From: JAAEQG01 sp023133475
Lineage (GTDB): Bacteria > Planctomycetota > Phycisphaerae > UBA1845
DNA: 7,426 nt
Assembly: GCA_030631415.1 (NCBI GenBank)
Contig: DAOVLE010000242.1
Coordinates: 1 to 7,426 of the forward strand
Direction: 5' to 3'
Each line of letters opens with the position of its first letter. Position 1 is the stretch's first letter. Positions 5,132 through 7,426 of this stretch are shown in pieces. Both the position numbers and the translations under genes were made by a program. The notes under the pieces were generated by a model. It saw nothing but the letters and a program-made list of their open reading frames with translations, did no database searches and was not told where the DNA came from.

Positions 5132-5821
5132 ATGAAAATCAGAAGCATCTCGATGACGGCGATCACAATCGCAACAGTTCTGTATGTGTTCAGCGGCAGT
5201 GCCGCGGCTCAAACCTATACGCTGGAGGTTTCCTGCGAACCGATCGAGGGTGGAGCCTACCACATAGACCCCGTACAGGACACCTATGCGGAGGGCACCA
5301 GTATAACCGTGGCGGTGGGTGCCAAACCCGGTTTTGCCTTTATCGGATGGGAGGGCAGCATATCCACGACCGATAGCGTGATGACCTTCGAGATCACCGC
5401 CGACACCTGCCTGACAGCGGTATTCGAGGAGTCCGACGCCGAGCCGACGGAATTCCTGGTGCTGGTGGTCTCAGAACCACAGGAGGGCGGCTACGTCACC
5501 CGCGATGTCCCTAAAGTGGCCTATGAACCCGGCGAGGATGTCACCCTTAGTGCCATACCGGCAACCGGCTATGTCTTCGCTTACTGGAGCGGCGACGTGC
5601 CGGAAGGGGCAGAACTCACCAGCCCACAACTGCAACTGAGCGTTGACCAGGACCTGGAAATAACCTCCAACTTCGACGCCGCCGCCAACGTCCTACCCGA
5701 CGACGGCACGGGAAGCAGCAGCGGCTCGAACGGTTCCGGCAGTCTGGCGCCCTGTGGGGCGTTGGGGATACTGTTTTGGCCGTTGACGATACTTGGGATG
5801 GTTATTGCCCGCAGACGGTAA
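5132..5821 (+). CDS. Secreted protein with two divergent InlB-type repeats and a C-terminal sorting signal
   Basis: A 229-residue exported protein. Residues 1-26 form a Sec signal peptide (basic start, hydrophobic core, SAAA before Gln27). Two repeats of about 70 residues follow (about 29-100 and 107-182). Each has the pattern of divergent InlB B-repeats: a Gly-Gly turn, a Tyr-x-x-Gly strand, GF or GY, then W-x-G and a closing hydrophobic/Phe strand (GFAFIGWEG with LTAVFEE; GYVFAYWSG with ITSNFD). These are small beta-grasp-like modules of cell-surface proteins. A Gly/Ser linker (193-204) leads to LAPCGALG, a hydrophobic span (about 210-226) and terminal RRR. This tripartite end resembles CTERM sorting signals with an invariant Cys-Gly, such as the MYXO or Synergist types. 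The ribosome site AAGGGGAG lies just upstream of the ATG. Cargo or adhesive role is unknown. Confidence 0.85.
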   Translation: MKIRSISMTAITIATVLYVFSGSAAAQTYTLEVSCEPIEGGAYHIDPVQDTYAEGTSITVAVGAKPGFAFIGWEGSISTTDSVMTFEITADTCLTAVFEESDAEPTEFLVLVVSEPQEGGYVTRDVPKVAYEPGEDVTLSAIPATGYVFAYWSGDVPEGAELTSPQLQLSVDQDLEITSNFDAAANVLPDDGTGSSSGSNGSGSLAPCGALGILFWPLTILGMVIARRR

Positions 5822-5851
5822 TTGCAAAGGGGGTACAAACGGCGGCGAGTG

Positions 5852-5881
5852 ATCCGATCTCGGTAGGGCACGAGGTCGGAT
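5852..5881. terminator. Hairpin between convergent genes
   Basis: ATCCGATCTCG (5852-5862) and CGAGGTCGGAT (5871-5881) form an 11-bp stem with one wobble and an 8-nt loop. It lies between the stops of the InlB-repeat gene (+) and the YjbQ gene (-). Neither strand has a proper U-tract after it, so termination is likely but not certain. Confidence 0.45.
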
Positions 5882-5924
5882 GCAGGGGAAAACCTCGCCC
5901 GTCGTTTTGCCCTTTGGTTGCACT

Positions 5925-6344
5925 CTACTCGCCGATGATCTTCACCAGTGCCCGTTTGCGACGCCGACCGTCGAACTCGCCGTAGAAAATCTGCTCCCAG
6001 GGGCCGAAGTCCAGGTGCCCATCGGTGACCGCCACCATCACCTCCCGGCCCATCACCTGTCGTTTGAGATGGGCGTCGGCGTTGTCTTCCCCGGTGTCGT
6101 TGTGTCGGTATTGGTCGAGCGGTTCATGCGGGGCGAGTTGCTCCAACCATCTTTCGTAATCGCCCAGCAGGCCTCGCTCGTCGTCGTTGATATAGACGCT
6201 GGCGGTGATGTGCATGGCATTGACCAGGCACAAGCCCTCGCGGATGCCGCTCTCGCGCAGGGCCTCGTTAACCTGCGGGGTGATATTGATGAACTGACGT
6301 CGGGTCGGCGTGTGGAACACCAACTCCTTGCGATATGATTTCAT
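5925..6344 (-). CDS. yjbQ: YjbQ/UPF0047 family protein (secondary thiamine-phosphate synthase enzyme family)
   Basis: A 139-residue single-domain cytoplasmic protein of the UPF0047 family, matching the family's usual length. The signatures are the central block LCLVNAMHITASVYIND with His45, the block YRHNDTGEDNADAHLK (79-94) with His81 and His92, and the end block DGHLDFGPWEQIFYGEFDG (108-126). The conserved His and acidic residues are thought to bind metal. Some members show weak thiamine-phosphate synthase activity, which is how the family got its name. The physiological reaction is not established. I prefer the ATG at 6344 because an AGGA ribosome site lies ten bases upstream; the ATG at 6353 is only one base from that AGGA. 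No thiamine gene is adjacent, and it runs towards the InlB-repeat gene. Confidence 0.93.
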   Translation of the reverse strand: MKSYRKELVFHTPTRRQFINITPQVNEALRESGIREGLCLVNAMHITASVYINDDERGLLGDYERWLEQLAPHEPLDQYRHNDTGEDNADAHLKRQVMGREVMVAVTDGHLDFGPWEQIFYGEFDGRRRKRALVKIIGE

Positions 6345-6400
6345 AGTGACCATGTCCTGTGGTGTGCCCGATCTTTTCGGTCCACACTTTAATTGATTGG

Positions 6401-6558
6401 GCCATGCAACGCCGTGAACCCGATGTTCTTGTTCGTATTCTTAGCCTCCGGAGGAGGCGACGGAATATAGCCCCTTCCAGGGGCTGAGAATGCGTCATCG
6501 TGTTCATGAATGCGTGTCCCTGGGTTCGCTGCGTTGGATGCCATGCAACGCCGTGAAC
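6401..6558. repeat. 19-bp direct repeats bracketing a hairpin unit
   Basis: GCCATGCAACGCCGTGAAC occurs exactly at 6401-6419 and 6540-6558, 139 bp apart. Between them lie CCTCCGGAGG (6446-6455), the hairpin AGCCCCT-TCC-AGGGGCT (6469-6485) and a repeated GAATGCGT (6488-6495, 6508-6515). This looks like a small repeat unit, possibly a MITE-like or REP-like insertion with duplicated flanks. Confidence 0.6.
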
Positions 6559-6594
6559 GGTTACACTGAATGTTTACGTTTCTCCCGATTCTTT

Positions 6595-6626
6595 GGCTGA
6601 CGGCTGATAGCTGATAGCTGATAGCT
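6595..6626 (+). repeat. Heptamer array (GGCTGAC, GGCTGAT, AGCTGAT x2)
   Basis: Four contiguous 7-bp units with a partial fifth (AGCT), ending 15 bp downstream of the response regulator stop. The sequence is unlike the other two arrays but has the same period. Confidence 0.85.
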
Positions 6627-6641
6627 TTTCATACCCCCTTC

Positions 6642-7247
6642 TTACAACCCGACAAGAAGCCTGGACACCTGTAAGCCCAGCGAGTTGCTGATGCGAGCCA
6701 ATGCCCAAAGCGATGCCGCGTTCTTGCCAAGCTCGACCTGCGAGAGCTGCGAAGTGGTCAGCTTGGTGCGTTCCGACAACTGCCGCAAAGTGAGATTCTG
6801 GGCCAGACGCTCCTGTCGGATACGCTGCCCGATGAGCCGATTCAACTCCGATTCGTTGGTGTAGATCAGCCCCAACTTCCGGCAGGCTCGATCGACGGAC
6901 TCGAGCAGTTCTTCTCTCTTGAACGGCTTGGGTATGTAGTCGCTGGTCCCCTGGCGCATCATTTCGGTGGCGGTTTCGAGGTCGGGATAGGCGGTCATGA
7001 CGATGCACACCATGCGATTGTCGATGCGTTTGAGATGCTCGACCACTTCGATGCCGTTCACATCGGGCATCCGCAAGTCAACCAGAGCGATCTGACACGA
7101 TTCGTTCTCGGCGCATTTGATGGCTTCTCTCGCATCAGTGAACGTCCGCGGATGATAACCGTGCTCTTCCAGCATTAAGCCGACCATATTGCAAATGCTC
7201 GAATCGTCATCGATCACCAAGACTTTTATGTGGTGTTTAACCGCCAT
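6642..7247 (-). CDS. Response regulator with receiver and XRE-type HTH domains
   Basis: A 201-residue cytoplasmic two-component regulator. The receiver domain (about 6-124) has the acidic pocket Asp13-Asp15, the phosphorylation site Asp57 (VDLRMPD), Thr85 (MTAYP) and Lys107 (PKPF), so it should be phosphorylatable. A short linker leads to a Cro/C1-type helix-turn-helix (about 138-198: IGQRIRQERLAQNLTLRQLSERTKLTTSQLSQVE). This output domain is less usual than the OmpR, NarL or NtrC types. It is the domain of phage repressors, often dimeric, so DNA binding controlled by phosphorylation is the natural reading. No sensor kinase lies in the window; it may be upstream, beyond the right edge. The ATG at 7247 has a GGAGG ten bases upstream. 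The gene is preceded by a 12-bp tandem repeat and REP-like hairpins. Confidence 0.92.
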   Translation of the reverse strand: MAVKHHIKVLVIDDDSSICNMVGLMLEEHGYHPRTFTDAREAIKCAENESCQIALVDLRMPDVNGIEVVEHLKRIDNRMVCIVMTAYPDLETATEMMRQGTSDYIPKPFKREELLESVDRACRKLGLIYTNESELNRLIGQRIRQERLAQNLTLRQLSERTKLTTSQLSQVELGKNAASLWALARISNSLGLQVSRLLVGL

Positions 7248-7291
7248 AGCTTGCTATCCTCCGTACCTGTATCCCTGGTTCTGTCAATCCA

Positions 7292-7327
7292 ATCAGTGCC
7301 GCGATTAGTACTGCGATCAGTACCGCG
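7292..7327 (+). repeat. Three tandem 12-bp units upstream of the response regulator
   Basis: ATCAGTGCCGCG, ATTAGTACTGCG and ATCAGTACCGCG follow one another without gaps. The third unit is also the beginning of a REP family A element, so the array may have grown from that element. It lies 45 bp before the response regulator ATG, where a promoter or autoregulatory site could be. Confidence 0.65.
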
Positions 7328-7426
7328 ACCGTAAGGGAGCGGCCGGCTGGGTGGCCCATGGCTTTAGCCGTGGGGGACGCGAATTGCACCAGGTATTCGC
7401 GTCCCCCACCGCTAAAGCGGTGGGCC
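7317..7426. repeat. Composite REP-like element (family A, then inverted family B pair)
   Basis: A family A unit (7317-7343) is followed by a degenerate family B hairpin (7353-7383) and, after a 12-nt spacer, an inverted family B copy (7396-7426) that runs off the window. The two B arms match over about 30 nt with few mismatches. The last copy repeats CCCACCGCTAAAGCGGTGGG exactly as in the element at 3673. Confidence 0.8.

Larger units (their letters stand above)
6354..6641. other. Host spacer with repeats, no gene
   Basis: It separates the YjbQ gene from the upstream end of the next minus-strand gene and must carry the YjbQ promoter. It holds a 19-bp direct repeat pair, a hairpin and a heptamer array. 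The open frames that cross it have no ribosome site or recognisable protein features. Confidence 0.5.

Noticed and set aside
4754..5263. A minus-strand frame with GDRWGV, reminiscent of PhnB-like glyoxalase-fold proteins.
   Set aside because: The remaining conserved residues of that family are missing, the frame crosses two repeat arrays, and it overlaps the signal peptide of the InlB-repeat gene.
6574..7008. A 144-codon minus-strand frame overlapping the response regulator.
   Set aside because: Out-of-frame shadow of the regulator, whose receiver and HTH motifs are unambiguous.

Overview
The window joins a genomic island of lower G+C (about 1-3347) to a G+C-richer host chromosome (about 3348-7426). 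The host looks like a planctomycete or a relative. The grounds are an integrase of the kind that lacks the canonical first active-site arginine, a secreted protein with two divergent InlB-type repeats and a Cys-Gly C-terminal sorting signal, and intergenic spacers crowded with REP-like hairpins and 7-bp tandem repeats. A selenocysteine tRNA shows that the host decodes UGA as Sec, or once did. The phylum call is inference from memory of such genomes; some deltaproteobacteria or other environmental lineages are not excluded.

Island part. From the left: the C-terminal end of an unrecognised gene and its terminator (+ strand); about 580 bp without a gene but with a 12-bp palindrome and a 20-bp tandem repeat; a small serine recombinase (- strand); a low-complexity spacer that may hold an Asn-Pro-rich ORF (- strand, ATGA overlap with the recombinase) and a 30-codon ORF followed by a terminator (+ strand); and a tyrosine integrase (- strand). 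The integrase start lies 73 bp from the 3' end of the tRNA-Sec gene. This is the usual layout of an element integrated in a tRNA 3' end with its integrase next to the attachment site. The other end of the island is outside the window.

Host part. After the tRNA come a pair of inverted REP-like repeats, a D-2-hydroxyacid dehydrogenase of the phosphoglycerate dehydrogenase type (-), a repeat-filled spacer, a secreted InlB-repeat protein (+), a YjbQ/UPF0047 protein (-), another repeat-filled spacer, and a response regulator with a C-terminal XRE-type DNA-binding domain (-). A second copy of the composite REP-like element closes the window. These host genes are each separated by spacers with repeats and do not form an obvious operon or shared pathway.

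I do not see a clearly new defence or metabolic system. The points that most deserve a second look are the tRNA-Sec integration site with its atypical integrase, the composite REP-like elements, three unrelated heptanucleotide repeat arrays, and the sorting signal of the InlB-repeat protein.
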